Assembly: GCF_014647675.1 (NCBI RefSeq)
Contig: NZ_BMPQ01000001.1
Span: 311,349-375,348 of the forward strand
Direction: 5' to 3'
From: Streptomyces flaveus
Lineage (GTDB): Bacteria; Actinomycetota; Actinomycetes; Streptomycetales; Streptomycetaceae
DNA length: 64,000 nt
Shown: positions 19,192-27,621 of the stretch, piece by piece
Layout of the letters: each line of letters opens with the position of its first letter
How positions within the stretch are numbered: position 1 is the first letter of the stretch
The notes under the pieces: model-generated
The model's database searches: none
What the model was told of the DNA's origin: nothing
Seen by the model: only the letters and a program-made list of their open reading frames with translations
Translations under genes and position numbers: made by a program

Positions 19192-20357
19192 CGCGTGGCC
19201 TTCACCGGGGGCGGGTCCTGCGGGTACTCCGTGCCCTGAGGCGATGTGGCGGCGTGCCGCTGCCTGGCGGCGCGGATCGCCGCGGCGATCGTCTCCTGAC
19301 CGGCGATCCCCAGCACCCGTCCCGACCCGTCCACGGCGACCGCGTGACCGGTGGGCGACAACACCGCCCGGTCCAGGGCGACCCGCAGGGAGTCCCGGCC
19401 GACCTCGAAGCTCTGCCCGTACGGCGTCAGGGTCCCGGCGTCGCCGTTCCAGGCCGCGGGGTCGGTCCAGCCGAGGGGCTTGCCGTCGATGCCGGTGACG
19501 AGAACCGGCTGGGCATCGGCGGGTCGAGCGCTCGTCGCCCGGGCGATCCGCTGCCGGTCGGCGTCGATCGGGAAGACCCGGGAACGGTCGAGTTCCAGGT
19601 CGCGCGTGGACAGGAACGACAGTCCGCGGATGCCCCGGTCACCGCCCAGGAACTCCTCCACGAACTCGTCGGCGGGCGACGACAACAGCTCGTCGGGCGC
19701 CGCGAACTGGGCGAGTCGGCCGCCCTTGCGCAGCACGGCGATCCGGTCGCCGATCGTGATGGCCTCGTCCATGTCGTGCGTGACGAACACGATCGCCTTG
19801 CCGAGCTCGCCCTGAATGCGCAGCAACTCCTCCTGCAGACCCCGGCGGACGACCGGGTCGACCGCGGAGAACGGCTCGTCCATCAGCAGGATCGGCGGGT
19901 CCGCGGCCAGCGCGCGGGCCACACCGACCCGCTGCTGCTGGCCGCCGGAGAGCTGGTACGGGTAGCGGCGGGCCATGTCCTTGTCGAGGCCGACCCGTTC
20001 CATCAGCTCGGCCGCCCGGGCGCGGGCACGCTGCTTGGACCAGCCCAGCAGCCGCGGCACCGTGGCGATGTTGTCGAGGATGGTGCGGTGCTGGAAGAGC
20101 CCGGCGTTCTGGATGACGTAACCCATGGAACGGCGCAGGGCGTTGACCGGCTGACGCTGAACGTCCTGGCCGTCGACCCGGATCGTGCCGCTGCTGGGCT
20201 CGATCATGCGGTTGATCATGCGCAGCGTGGTGGTCTTGCCGCACCCCGAGGGCCCGACGAGCACGGTGATGGAGTGGTTCGGAATCTGGAGGGACAGGCG
20301 ATCGACGGCCACCGTGCCGTCGGCATATCGCTTGCTGACATCTTCGATGGCTATCAA
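19188..20357 (-). CDS. Glycine betaine-type ABC transporter ATPase with CBS-like tail
   Basis: The likely start is the TTG at 20357 (reads [11 protein letters not shown]), behind AAGGG; this gives 389 residues. Nucleotide-binding motifs: GPSGCGKTT, the Q-loop [35 protein letters not shown] and the switch His in VTHDMDEA. Residues about 285-370 form a degenerate CBS-like regulatory region, which in OpuA/OsmU systems senses ionic strength. This leads the operon. The matching binding protein is encoded beyond the conservon. Confidence 0.92.
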   Translation of the reverse strand: MIAIEDVSKRYADGTVAVDRLSLQIPNHSITVLVGPSGCGKTTTLRMINRMIEPSSGTIRVDGQDVQRQPVNALRRSMGYVIQNAGLFQHRTILDNIATVPRLLGWSKQRARARAAELMERVGLDKDMARRYPYQLSGGQQQRVGVARALAADPPILLMDEPFSAVDPVVRRGLQEELLRIQGELGKAIVFVTHDMDEAITIGDRIAVLRKGGRLAQFAAPDELLSSPADEFVEEFLGGDRGIRGLSFLSTRDLELDRSRVFPIDADRQRIARATSARPADAQPVLVTGIDGKPLGWTDPAAWNGDAGTLTPYGQSFEVGRDSLRVALDRAVLSPTGHAVAVDGSGRVLGIAGQETIAAAIRAARQRHAATSPQGTEYPQDPPPVKATR

Positions 20358-20478
20358 GCGTCGAAACCCTTCGGGAACGGCATGGCCCGTACGTGGCGCG
20401 ATCACGTGCACGAGGGTGCGAAGTCTAGCCAGTCGGTGGCTGTCTGCGATCGGGCCGGGGCCTGTTGGTGCCACTCTG

Positions 20479-21561
20479 CTACCCGGGTGTGATCACCACG
20501 GTTACCGTGCGGTTTCGTGCGGCTGTGTCGTACGGGGCGTCCTGCTGGTCCGCGCTGGTGGTGGTGAACGCCGTGAGGGGTTTGCCGCTGGCGGCGCTGA
20601 GTTCGCGGGCGGCCACGAGGGCGCGCCACAGGGCGAGGACGGAGCCGCCGCTGCGGGGGGCGCCGGGGACGGTGGCGGCGTGGCCGTGGATCTCGATGCG
20701 CGCCTGTCGTCCGGCCAGGCGGTCGCCGAGGACGGCGAGTCGGTCGGCGCCGGCCGGGGTGAGCCGGTCACCCTCGGCGAACAGGCCCTCGGTGAAGGCA
20801 ACTTCCACGGAGTTCCCGCGTACGACGGGGCGCAGGCCCGGGGCCCGCAGCTCTCGGGCCAGGGCGTCGGCAGCGTCGGCCTTGCGGGCGCTCTCGCGTG
20901 CCCGCTGCCGTGCCAGATCCGCCTCGTGATCGGCTGCGATGCGCTGGGCGATCCGTTCCGCCTCGGCCTGTTCCGCCTGTTCCGCCTGTTGGGCCGGTGC
21001 GGCGCTGTGCCCTGCCGGTTGACGGTCGGCGGTGGCGTCGGTGAGCGCGAACGTTCCCGCCGTGACGGCGGCCACCACGCACACCGCGGCGGCCAGTGCC
21101 GTACGGGTACGGTTCCGGGCGAGCGCCGCCCGTGGACCACCGCGGCCGAGCCGGGCGATCCGCGCGAGCCCGGCCGCTGCCGCCGGATCCCCCGGGTGCC
21201 GCTCCTGTACGCGTCGCCAGTGCGCCGCCGCCTCGGGCAGCTCGCCCCGCTGGGCGTGCACGCGGGCCAGCAGATCGAGTACGTCCCGGTGGCCGCCGAC
21301 GGCGGGATCGTCGGCGGAGCGCAACAGCCGCAGAGCTTCGTCCAGTTCACCGGAGCGGGCCGCCGCCCGGGCGCGCGAGACGAGGAGCCCGACCCGGAGG
21401 GGGCTCACGGCAGAGGCCGTATCGCCGGAGTCCGTGCTTCCTGGGTCCGTACGTCCGGACGCTGCGCCTCCGGACGCGGGGCCTCCGGAGGAGGTGTCTC
21501 CGGACGCCGTACGACCTGACCGCGCACCGTCGGCTGCCGGGATTCGGGATGTGGTGGTCAC
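20479..21561 (-). CDS. Membrane protein with TPR-like region and C-terminal OmpA-like domain
   Basis: The start is taken as GTG 21561, which follows GAGGAG by six bases, giving 360 residues. The N-terminal 60 residues are a low-complexity Gly/Ser/Asp stretch. Next is a TPR-like pair (SRARAAARSGELDEALRLL, DLLARVHAQRGELPEAAAHW), one membrane helix near residue 150 (AVCVVAAVTAGTFALT), a coiled-coil Glu/Ala-rich segment (about 175-215), and an OmpA/MotB-like domain ending in ARNRTVTVVI. OmpA-like domains bind peptidoglycan, so the C-terminus should face the wall. It is the last gene of the Hsp70 operon, 23 bp after it. A link between the chaperone and the envelope is inferred. Confidence 0.8.
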   Translation of the reverse strand: MTTTSRIPAADGARSGRTASGDTSSGGPASGGAASGRTDPGSTDSGDTASAVSPLRVGLLVSRARAAARSGELDEALRLLRSADDPAVGGHRDVLDLLARVHAQRGELPEAAAHWRRVQERHPGDPAAAAGLARIARLGRGGPRAALARNRTRTALAAAVCVVAAVTAGTFALTDATADRQPAGHSAAPAQQAEQAEQAEAERIAQRIAADHEADLARQRARESARKADAADALARELRAPGLRPVVRGNSVEVAFTEGLFAEGDRLTPAGADRLAVLGDRLAGRQARIEIHGHAATVPGAPRSGGSVLALWRALVAARELSAASGKPLTAFTTTSADQQDAPYDTAARNRTVTVVITPG

Positions 21562-21584
21562 CGTCAACTCCTCGTTCTCATCCG

Positions 21585-24104
21585 CTACTTGACCCCGCCG
21601 GTCTTCCGGTCGACCGCGTCCGCGCCGCCCGGCGGCAGCAGCTGGCGCAGCCGATTGTTGACCTGGGCGAGGGCCTCGCGGTCTCCCGCGGCGACGGCCC
21701 TGCGACCCTCGAAGATCGCGGCGTCCGCCTGGCCCGGCGGGTACATCTCGTCGCGCGCCTCGACCAGCGAGGTGAACACCAGGAATTCCCAGGAGTCGCT
21801 GCGGCGCAGCAGCTCGACGTGGAAGGCCGCGGCCTTCTTGATGAGCCGCTTCAGGTCCGCCGGAGTGGCCTCGTCCCCGAGCGAACTGGCACGGTCGCGC
21901 AGCTTCTGCAGCTCCCGCCGGTCGGACGGTCCGCCGCCGACCTGCTCGATGTTGGTCTCGCAGGTGCTCAGCAGATCCCACAACTCGCGCTGCAGCTCGG
22001 GGATCTGGATCGACTCCTCGATGTCGTCGAGCTGGGCCTCCAGATCGCGGATGCGGCGGTCGCTTGTGACGGCCGCACCCGTGTCGACGGCGGCGGCGTC
22101 CACCTCCTTGCGCAACTGGGGAAGGGTGTTCTGCTCGGTGAGGTCCTCCAGTTCCGTCCGGGCCTGGTCCGCGTACACCTCGTCGGCCTGTTCGCGCAGG
22201 TCGAGTGCCCGCTGCTCCAACTCGCGCAAACGGTCGACCAACTCGGGGTGCTGGGGCGGCAGCAGCTCGGAGCGGTTGATCGTCGCCTCGAACTCCTGCT
22301 GTACGAGGGGGATGTAGGCGGTGACGAGGACCTCCCGGTTCGAGGCCTGGATCTCGAAGGTCACCTCGACCTCGCTCTCCGCGGGCAGGTCGATCCGGAC
22401 GTCCCTGGGGCGGATCTCCAGCAGCCCGACCCGGGTGTTGCGGTCGGCGCGCCTGCGTTCCCCCTCCAACAGCGGGATACGGATGACGGCGTCGGGTTCG
22501 GAACGGCGCAGCGGGATGGTCGTCCGGTAGGTCTTCGTGACCATCGCCGGCAGCGCTGTGCCCTTGCGGAGCAACGGGTCGAACGTACCGTCGGCCGCTC
22601 CGATGCCGTTCGCCCTCCCGATGCCGAGGGTGCCGGTCAGCACCGCGTCGCCCGGCACGACGGCCGCGTGGCCGATGGACAGGGTGTCCCCGGTCAGCTT
22701 CTGCCGGGTGCCGGAGTCGTCCGTGAGCTCCACGGTGAAGCGGGACCTGGTGCCCGCGTCGATGGCCACCTCGGTGTAGAAGGAGCCGTCCGGGCTGAGT
22801 CCGGTGCGGGGCCCGCGGAAGGGCGGCTGCCCTTCCGGGTTGCTCAGGGTGACGGCGTACCGCGTCCAGTCCACCGTGCTGCCGCTGCCGAGCCGGCCGG
22901 AGACGGGGATTCCGGTGGTGTCGACGGACTGCGCGGGGTAGTTGAGGTCCACCGTGAACTCGCCCGGCGCGGCCTGCCGTTGCTTCTTCGGCAACCGGAC
23001 CGAACGGGCGAAGACCGCGGCGCCGCGCGCCACCACCGTGGTGGCGTCCTGGCTGTGGTCGAGCTGGATGCCGGGCCCGTCCACCGGGTCGGCCAGCAGA
23101 TCGCGCAGCCCCGGGCTGAGCGTGGCCCCGCCGACCAGCAGCAGCCGGTCGATGTGGTCGGGGCGCAGCGAACTCTGGGCCAGGGCGTCCCGGCAGAGCC
23201 GTACGGCGCGGGTGTAGAACGGCAGCGCCAGGTCGTCGAGGGCGCCCCGGGTCAGGGTGAACTCGAACGGCTCGGTGCCGCCACTGCCGTCCTCCAGGTC
23301 GGCGTAGATCTCGACCGAGGGCTTGCGGGACAGCTCGATCTTGGCGTTCTCCGCCGCCAGCTTGAGCCTGGCAAAGTTCTTGAGCCAGCGCTGCTGGTTG
23401 CTCCGGGTGAAGTCGGTGAGACCGAGGTCGCGTCGCACCGCCGGGGCCAGCAGGTCGTCGACCACAGCCCAGTCGATGAGCTTCCCGCCGAGATACGGAT
23501 CGCCCGCGTGCTGGATCAGCTGGAGCTCGCCGTCGCGCTTGCTCATCACGGCCGCGTCGAAGGTGCCGCCGCCGAAGTCGAACACCATCCAGCGGGCGGA
23601 GTCCGAGGCGTCCTGCACGCCGTACGCGATCGCCGCGGCGGTCGGCTCCTGGACCAGGGGGCAGTGCTCGCCGAGCCCGGCCAGGGCCGCGGCGGCGGAC
23701 GTGGCGTTGTTCTGGTTCATCGCGAAGGAGGCGGGGACGGTGATCACCGCCGCCTCCGGCTGGTACCCGTACTCGTGCGCCGCGTCCTGGCGCAGCGACT
23801 TGAGCACCTCGGCGGAGAGCTGCTCGGGGGTGAGCGAGACTCCGGCGCGGCCGAACCGGCGGTGGGCGCCGGCGGCCCCCATCTCCAGCTTGAACTCGGC
23901 GTAGGCGTTCTCCGGGTCGTCCTCCGTGCGCTCCCGGGCCCGCCTGCCCACGTGGATCACGCCCTCCTTGGGCATCCACACGGCGGACGGTGTGCAGTCC
24001 CAGCCGTCGTTGTTCTTGATGACCCGTACGCCGTCGTCCTCCGCCACCGCGATGGCGCTGTTCGTGGTGCCGAGGTCGATGCCGAAGTCGATCGTTTCAC
24101 GCAC
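21585..24104 (-). CDS. Long Hsp70-family (DnaK-like) protein
   Basis: 839 residues, about 200 more than a standard DnaK. The ATPase half has FGIDLGTTNSAIAV (phosphate 1), a Lys in FKLEMG, AVITVPASF, EPTAAAIAYG (connect 1), FDFGGGTFDAAV (phosphate 2) and LLLVGGATLSPGLRDLL (adenosine). From about 400 a beta-rich substrate-binding part is diverged, with EVEVTFEIQASNREVLVTAY near its end. The last 250 residues are long amphipathic helices in place of the usual lid. There is no EEVD-type tail. It overlaps the GrpE-like gene by 8 bp and sits with a J-like gene, so it has its own co-chaperones, separate from the housekeeping DnaK. Client proteins are unknown. Confidence 0.9.
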   Translation of the reverse strand: MRETIDFGIDLGTTNSAIAVAEDDGVRVIKNNDGWDCTPSAVWMPKEGVIHVGRRARERTEDDPENAYAEFKLEMGAAGAHRRFGRAGVSLTPEQLSAEVLKSLRQDAAHEYGYQPEAAVITVPASFAMNQNNATSAAAALAGLGEHCPLVQEPTAAAIAYGVQDASDSARWMVFDFGGGTFDAAVMSKRDGELQLIQHAGDPYLGGKLIDWAVVDDLLAPAVRRDLGLTDFTRSNQQRWLKNFARLKLAAENAKIELSRKPSVEIYADLEDGSGGTEPFEFTLTRGALDDLALPFYTRAVRLCRDALAQSSLRPDHIDRLLLVGGATLSPGLRDLLADPVDGPGIQLDHSQDATTVVARGAAVFARSVRLPKKQRQAAPGEFTVDLNYPAQSVDTTGIPVSGRLGSGSTVDWTRYAVTLSNPEGQPPFRGPRTGLSPDGSFYTEVAIDAGTRSRFTVELTDDSGTRQKLTGDTLSIGHAAVVPGDAVLTGTLGIGRANGIGAADGTFDPLLRKGTALPAMVTKTYRTTIPLRRSEPDAVIRIPLLEGERRRADRNTRVGLLEIRPRDVRIDLPAESEVEVTFEIQASNREVLVTAYIPLVQQEFEATINRSELLPPQHPELVDRLRELEQRALDLREQADEVYADQARTELEDLTEQNTLPQLRKEVDAAAVDTGAAVTSDRRIRDLEAQLDDIEESIQIPELQRELWDLLSTCETNIEQVGGGPSDRRELQKLRDRASSLGDEATPADLKRLIKKAAAFHVELLRRSDSWEFLVFTSLVEARDEMYPPGQADAAIFEGRRAVAAGDREALAQVNNRLRQLLPPGGADAVDRKTGGVK

Positions 24105-24714
24105 TGCCGTGGCCTCCTTGGTCGTTGGCGTCGGGGTCGCCCGCGTGGTGGTCGCCCGCGTGGTCCGTCACGGGCGGGGCGTCTTCGGGTGCGGGCCTGC
24201 CGACGATGACCTGGCCCATCTGGATCCGTTCGCCGCGGAAGTAGACGGAGGGCCGTACGGTCTCCAGCACCACCTCGCGGGTCAGTCCCGGCTGTTCCTC
24301 GAACACCAGGACCTCCAGGGACAGCCCGGAGTCGAAGGGCGCGCCGTCGTGCTCCTGGATCTCAAGGCCGTCGTCGGCGAGCGCCTGGCGGCTCGCGTGG
24401 ACCTGTCGGCGCACCTGCCGCAGCTCGGCCGCCGAGAGCGGTCCCGCCCCCTGGTCGAGCTTGCGCAGGGCGCGCCAGATACCGAGGGCGGCACCGAGCA
24501 GGGCGTCGCTTCCGGCACCGTCCGGGGTGTCCGGGGTTACCGCGGCCTGCTCCGCGAGGGTCTCGGCGGCTTCGACCTCGGCGAGTACGGTCGCCGCCCA
24601 GTCGGCCTGGGCGGGATCGAGGAAGGGCGGGGGTACGCGGAACTCGGCCGGGTGCTTCAACTGGCCGAGTGCGGTGCGTAGTTCACGTACGCGGCGGCTG
24701 GCGTGAGGGCTCAT
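24097..24714 (-). CDS. GrpE-like nucleotide exchange factor homologue
   Basis: 205 residues from ATG 24714 after AAGGAGA. The C-terminal part resembles the beta domain of GrpE: GAPFDSGLSLEVL matches the GEPFDPNLHEAV region and VLETVRPSVYFRGERIQMGQVIVG matches the GYxLxDRVLRPAxVxV region. The N-terminal part is helical but shorter and less coiled than in GrpE. In GrpE, the beta domain opens the Hsp70 nucleotide cleft. Direct adjacency and overlap with the Hsp70 gene support this. The assignment rests on pattern resemblance and is moderate. Confidence 0.65.
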   Translation of the reverse strand: MSPHASRRVRELRTALGQLKHPAEFRVPPPFLDPAQADWAATVLAEVEAAETLAEQAAVTPDTPDGAGSDALLGAALGIWRALRKLDQGAGPLSAAELRQVRRQVHASRQALADDGLEIQEHDGAPFDSGLSLEVLVFEEQPGLTREVVLETVRPSVYFRGERIQMGQVIVGRPAPEDAPPVTDHAGDHHAGDPDANDQGGHGSA

Positions 24715-24739
24715 CCCATTCTCCTTGTGCCTGTGCGGG

Positions 24740-26050
24740 TCACATCCCGGACAGATAGCCGAACGCGACCAAGAGGCCGAGCGCGGCGACAATTGCCCCC
24801 GCCGGTCCCCAGATGAGCCCCGCCATGACCACCAGGAATGCGTAGACGCCGAGACCGAGCTTCTTCCGCGGGGACGACTTGGCGACCGCCCGCCGCCCGG
24901 AGCGCGTGAACTGCTCGTAGATCACGTCCCAGTTCGCCTTGATCCCCGCCACGTCGCGTTCCGGGGCGATCTCGTACGCCTTCTCCGCGAGCTCGACCAC
25001 CGTCTTGCGCTGTTCGGCACTCGGTGGTTTCAAGCGGTGGTACTCCAGGAGCGCGACCGCCAGATTGTTCAGCGCGACGGCGACGGCGTGCGCGGTCTCC
25101 TCGTAACGCCACTCCGGGATGAACGCCCGGAAGGGCTCGAGCCCCTCGAATTCAGGGAGGACCTTCTCCCGCATGATGTCGACGGCGTCCCCGTACATCT
25201 GGGCGTTCATCTTGTCCCTCGCGGACAGCCGGCCCTCGTGGATCTTCTCGATCGCCGCCTCCACCCTCTCCTCGAACACCTCGGGGAGCAGCTCCGAGAA
25301 GGGAGCGTGCTCCGCCCAGCCCGCACACACCCGGGCCAGCCGTGGCCCGACGCCGGGGCGGTCGGCGAGTTCCGTGAAGGGGGACGCGATCAGCCGGGGC
25401 AGCCCGTCCAGGAAGTCGTACGCCGAGTGCTCGGTGAGCCTCGGGTCGTCAAGTGCCCTGATCCGGTGGGCGATGTGCCGCCGGAACTCCGGGCGCTCCA
25501 GCAGCTCCGACCAGTGGACTGCCGCCCCACTCCACAGCCGGTCCCGCTCGTCCGTGGCGGCCTCGACGCGTCCGGCCTCCGCCTCCAGCGCCAGAGCGTG
25601 GAAACGCACCGCTTCGTCGTGGCCCTCGTGCACCGCCGCGGGGCAGCCGCAGCCGAAGTCCGTGTCCCCCCACCGCCACAGAAGCTCGTCCACCAGCCGC
25701 CGCCGCGGGTCCTGGAACTCCTCGAAGGCGATACGGACCTCGTCCTTGCGGTGCCCTCCCACCAGGGGCGAGTCCGCGTCGCCCGGCCAGGTCTCCTCGA
25801 CCGCGAGGCGGGCCTCCAGACGCTGCCGGTGACTGCGTACCGCACGGCCCTGTGCATCGGCCGGCAGTCCGGTGACGGCGAAGATGTTCCTGCGGTACAG
25901 CCGCACTCCGGCCAGGTCCGCAAAGCGGGACAGGTCGCTGGTGCCGCGTACGGCGACGTCCGGCTGCCGCGCCCCGCCGCTTGCCATGTCCTCGTGCATG
26001 CGTCCCCTCCGCGTCGGGCCGTTCGTGTGCCGTGTGATGGGCCGTGTCAT
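24740..26050 (-). CDS. J-like membrane protein of the Hsp70 operon
   Basis: The ATG at 26050 overlaps the upstream stop (ATGA), giving 436 residues; an ATG at 25999 behind GGAGGGG is a strong alternative start. Residues about 50-125 look like a J domain outline: LYRRNIFAVTGLPADAQ, a basic helix (RSHRQRLEARL) and EVRIAFEEFQDPRRRLVDELLWRW, but no HPD motif is present. A Cys pair (FGCGCPA) and HDEAVRFHALALEAE follow, then long helices, and one or two membrane helices at the very C-terminus (about 400-434). Proteins of this type occur beside non-standard Hsp70s. It could recruit the Hsp70 to the membrane. Without HPD, stimulation of ATPase activity is doubtful. Confidence 0.65.
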   Translation of the reverse strand: MTRPITRHTNGPTRRGRMHEDMASGGARQPDVAVRGTSDLSRFADLAGVRLYRRNIFAVTGLPADAQGRAVRSHRQRLEARLAVEETWPGDADSPLVGGHRKDEVRIAFEEFQDPRRRLVDELLWRWGDTDFGCGCPAAVHEGHDEAVRFHALALEAEAGRVEAATDERDRLWSGAAVHWSELLERPEFRRHIAHRIRALDDPRLTEHSAYDFLDGLPRLIASPFTELADRPGVGPRLARVCAGWAEHAPFSELLPEVFEERVEAAIEKIHEGRLSARDKMNAQMYGDAVDIMREKVLPEFEGLEPFRAFIPEWRYEETAHAVAVALNNLAVALLEYHRLKPPSAEQRKTVVELAEKAYEIAPERDVAGIKANWDVIYEQFTRSGRRAVAKSSPRKKLGLGVYAFLVVMAGLIWGPAGAIVAALGLLVAFGYLSGM

Positions 26051-26892
26051 GTGCCGCTCCGCTGCTCGGGACCCTCGGGCGGGGCCTGCGGATACACGTA
26101 CAGCCGGTAGCCGATGGTCGGGACGGTCTCCAGGATCCGGGGATGCGCCGGGTCGGGCTCGATGCGGCGGCGGACGGCGCGGACCACGCCCGCGAGGTCC
26201 GTCCTGTCGTAGCCGCGGCCCGGCGGCCACTCCTCCCGGGGCTTCCAGAGCGCGGTGATCAGCTCGTCGTGGTCGCAGGCCACCGCCTCGGCGGTCACTG
26301 CCTCGGCGCCCGATGCTTCAGTGACCGGCAGACCGCTGCCGCGCGACACCATGTGCCGCAGAAGCTGGTGTCCCTTGGGCCGCAGTCCCTCGACGAGGGT
26401 CTCCTTGCCGCCCTCGACCCGGTACACCCGGCTGCCCACCGCGTCGTAACGGATACCGGGGCGAGCCTCCTCCTGCCCCCGTGTCTCCTGGCCCGGCGTC
26501 TCCTGCCATACGGGCGCGGGGCGGGTCGCGTGCGCGTCGATGTACGTCAGCCGCCAGTAGAGGAGTTCCTCGTCGTCCATCATGTCGCCGAGGACCAGCA
26601 GGGTGTCACCGTGCTTCAGCAACTCCCGGCCGCGTACCGGCCGGACCTCGCTGCCCGGCACGTCCCGTTGCAGCAGCGTGCCGTTCCTGGCGTGGTCGGT
26701 GACCCACCACTGGCCGAGCTCCAGGTCCAGGATGCAGTGCAGCCGGCTGATCCAGCCCTGTGGATCGGGGGCGAGCACGATGTCCGGCTCGTGGTTCGGC
26801 GCGACGCGGCCGACCGTGTACTGGTCGCCGTCCAGTACGTATACGCGCTCCTTCCCCGCAGGAGAGGTCACCTTCAGCTTCGCCGGTCGCAC
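26047..26892 (-). CDS. FHA domain fused to an OmpR-type winged-helix domain
   Basis: 281 residues from GTG 26892, nine bases after GGAGG. The FHA domain (about 15-105) has YTVGR, a Ser/His pair in ISRLHCI and the turn NGTLL, though the usual NSTNGT is shortened to ARNGT. After a linker, residues about 165-270 match the trans_reg_C winged helix of OmpR/AfsR proteins: LLRHMVSR at the start, DLAGVVRAVRRRIEP (recognition helix) and ILETVPTIGYRLYV (wing). There is no receiver domain. The protein could bind DNA in response to a phosphothreonine protein. It is the first gene of the Hsp70 operon and may regulate it. Confidence 0.85.
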   Translation of the reverse strand: MRPAKLKVTSPAGKERVYVLDGDQYTVGRVAPNHEPDIVLAPDPQGWISRLHCILDLELGQWWVTDHARNGTLLQRDVPGSEVRPVRGRELLKHGDTLLVLGDMMDDEELLYWRLTYIDAHATRPAPVWQETPGQETRGQEEARPGIRYDAVGSRVYRVEGGKETLVEGLRPKGHQLLRHMVSRGSGLPVTEASGAEAVTAEAVACDHDELITALWKPREEWPPGRGYDRTDLAGVVRAVRRRIEPDPAHPRILETVPTIGYRLYVYPQAPPEGPEQRSGT

Positions 26893-27092
26893 GCCACGCT
26901 CACCTCCGCCCTCTCTTGCGGCTTTCGCGCCTGCCTTCCCGAGTCTGCGGACTGCGCAAGCGGCTGACCATGGAAGGGAGTTGGAATCCGGATGGACACA
27001 GGACGGTTCTACCCCCGGGGTCCCGGGACCCCTCCCGGAGCGGCAGGCTGGGGGCGCCCCCTGGTCCCGTACGAGATCTCCAAGGAGCCGAT

Positions 27093-27497
27093 ATGCCCGA
27101 CGAACCCGCCGTACACGAACTCCGCCTGGTGGTCACGGCAGCCGACTACGACGCGGCGCTGCACTTCTACCGCGACGTCCTCGGCCTGACCGAGCGCGGC
27201 GCGTTCTCCTCCCCCGGCGGACGAGTCACCATTCTCGACGCCGGCCGGGCCACGCTGGAGCTGACGGACCCGAACCACGCCGCCTTCATCGACGAGGTCG
27301 AGGTCGGGCAGCGCGTCGCCGGCCACATCCGGGTCGCCTTCCAGGTCGACGACTCCGCCACCACCACCGCGCAGCTGGCCGCCGCCGGCGCCCAGGTACT
27401 CGCCGAACCGACCCGCACCCCCTGGAACTCCCTGAACTCCCGGCTCGAGGCCCCGGCCGCCCTCCAGCTGACCCTCTTCACCGAGCTCGACGATTAG
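27093..27497 (+). CDS. VOC (glyoxalase/bleomycin-resistance) family protein
   Basis: 134 residues from ATG 27093, six bases after AAGGAG. The single VOC module has paired beta-alpha-beta units: ELRLVVTAADYDAALHFYRDVLGL, GGRVTILDAG..TLELTD and GHIRVAFQVDD. The family includes metal-dependent isomerases, dioxygenases and drug-binding proteins; the possible metal residues do not decide among them. Monocistronic. Function beyond fold is unknown. Confidence 0.88.
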   Translation: MPDEPAVHELRLVVTAADYDAALHFYRDVLGLTERGAFSSPGGRVTILDAGRATLELTDPNHAAFIDEVEVGQRVAGHIRVAFQVDDSATTTAQLAAAGAQVLAEPTRTPWNSLNSRLEAPAALQLTLFTELDD

Positions 27498-27621
27498 GCG
27501 GTGGGGTGGTTGGGCGCGGGAGGCTGGGGTCGGGTGGTCTCAGGCTCACGTCGCCGAGCTCACTCCGACCCGCTGTCCGACCTCGCGGTGGTTCGCGCCG
27601 ACGGGTCGACCCCGCCTCCGC

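Noticed and set aside
21096..24209. A plus-strand open frame of about 1,040 codons opposite the Hsp70 operon
   Set aside because: Antisense to conserved Hsp70 motifs; low-complexity composition.
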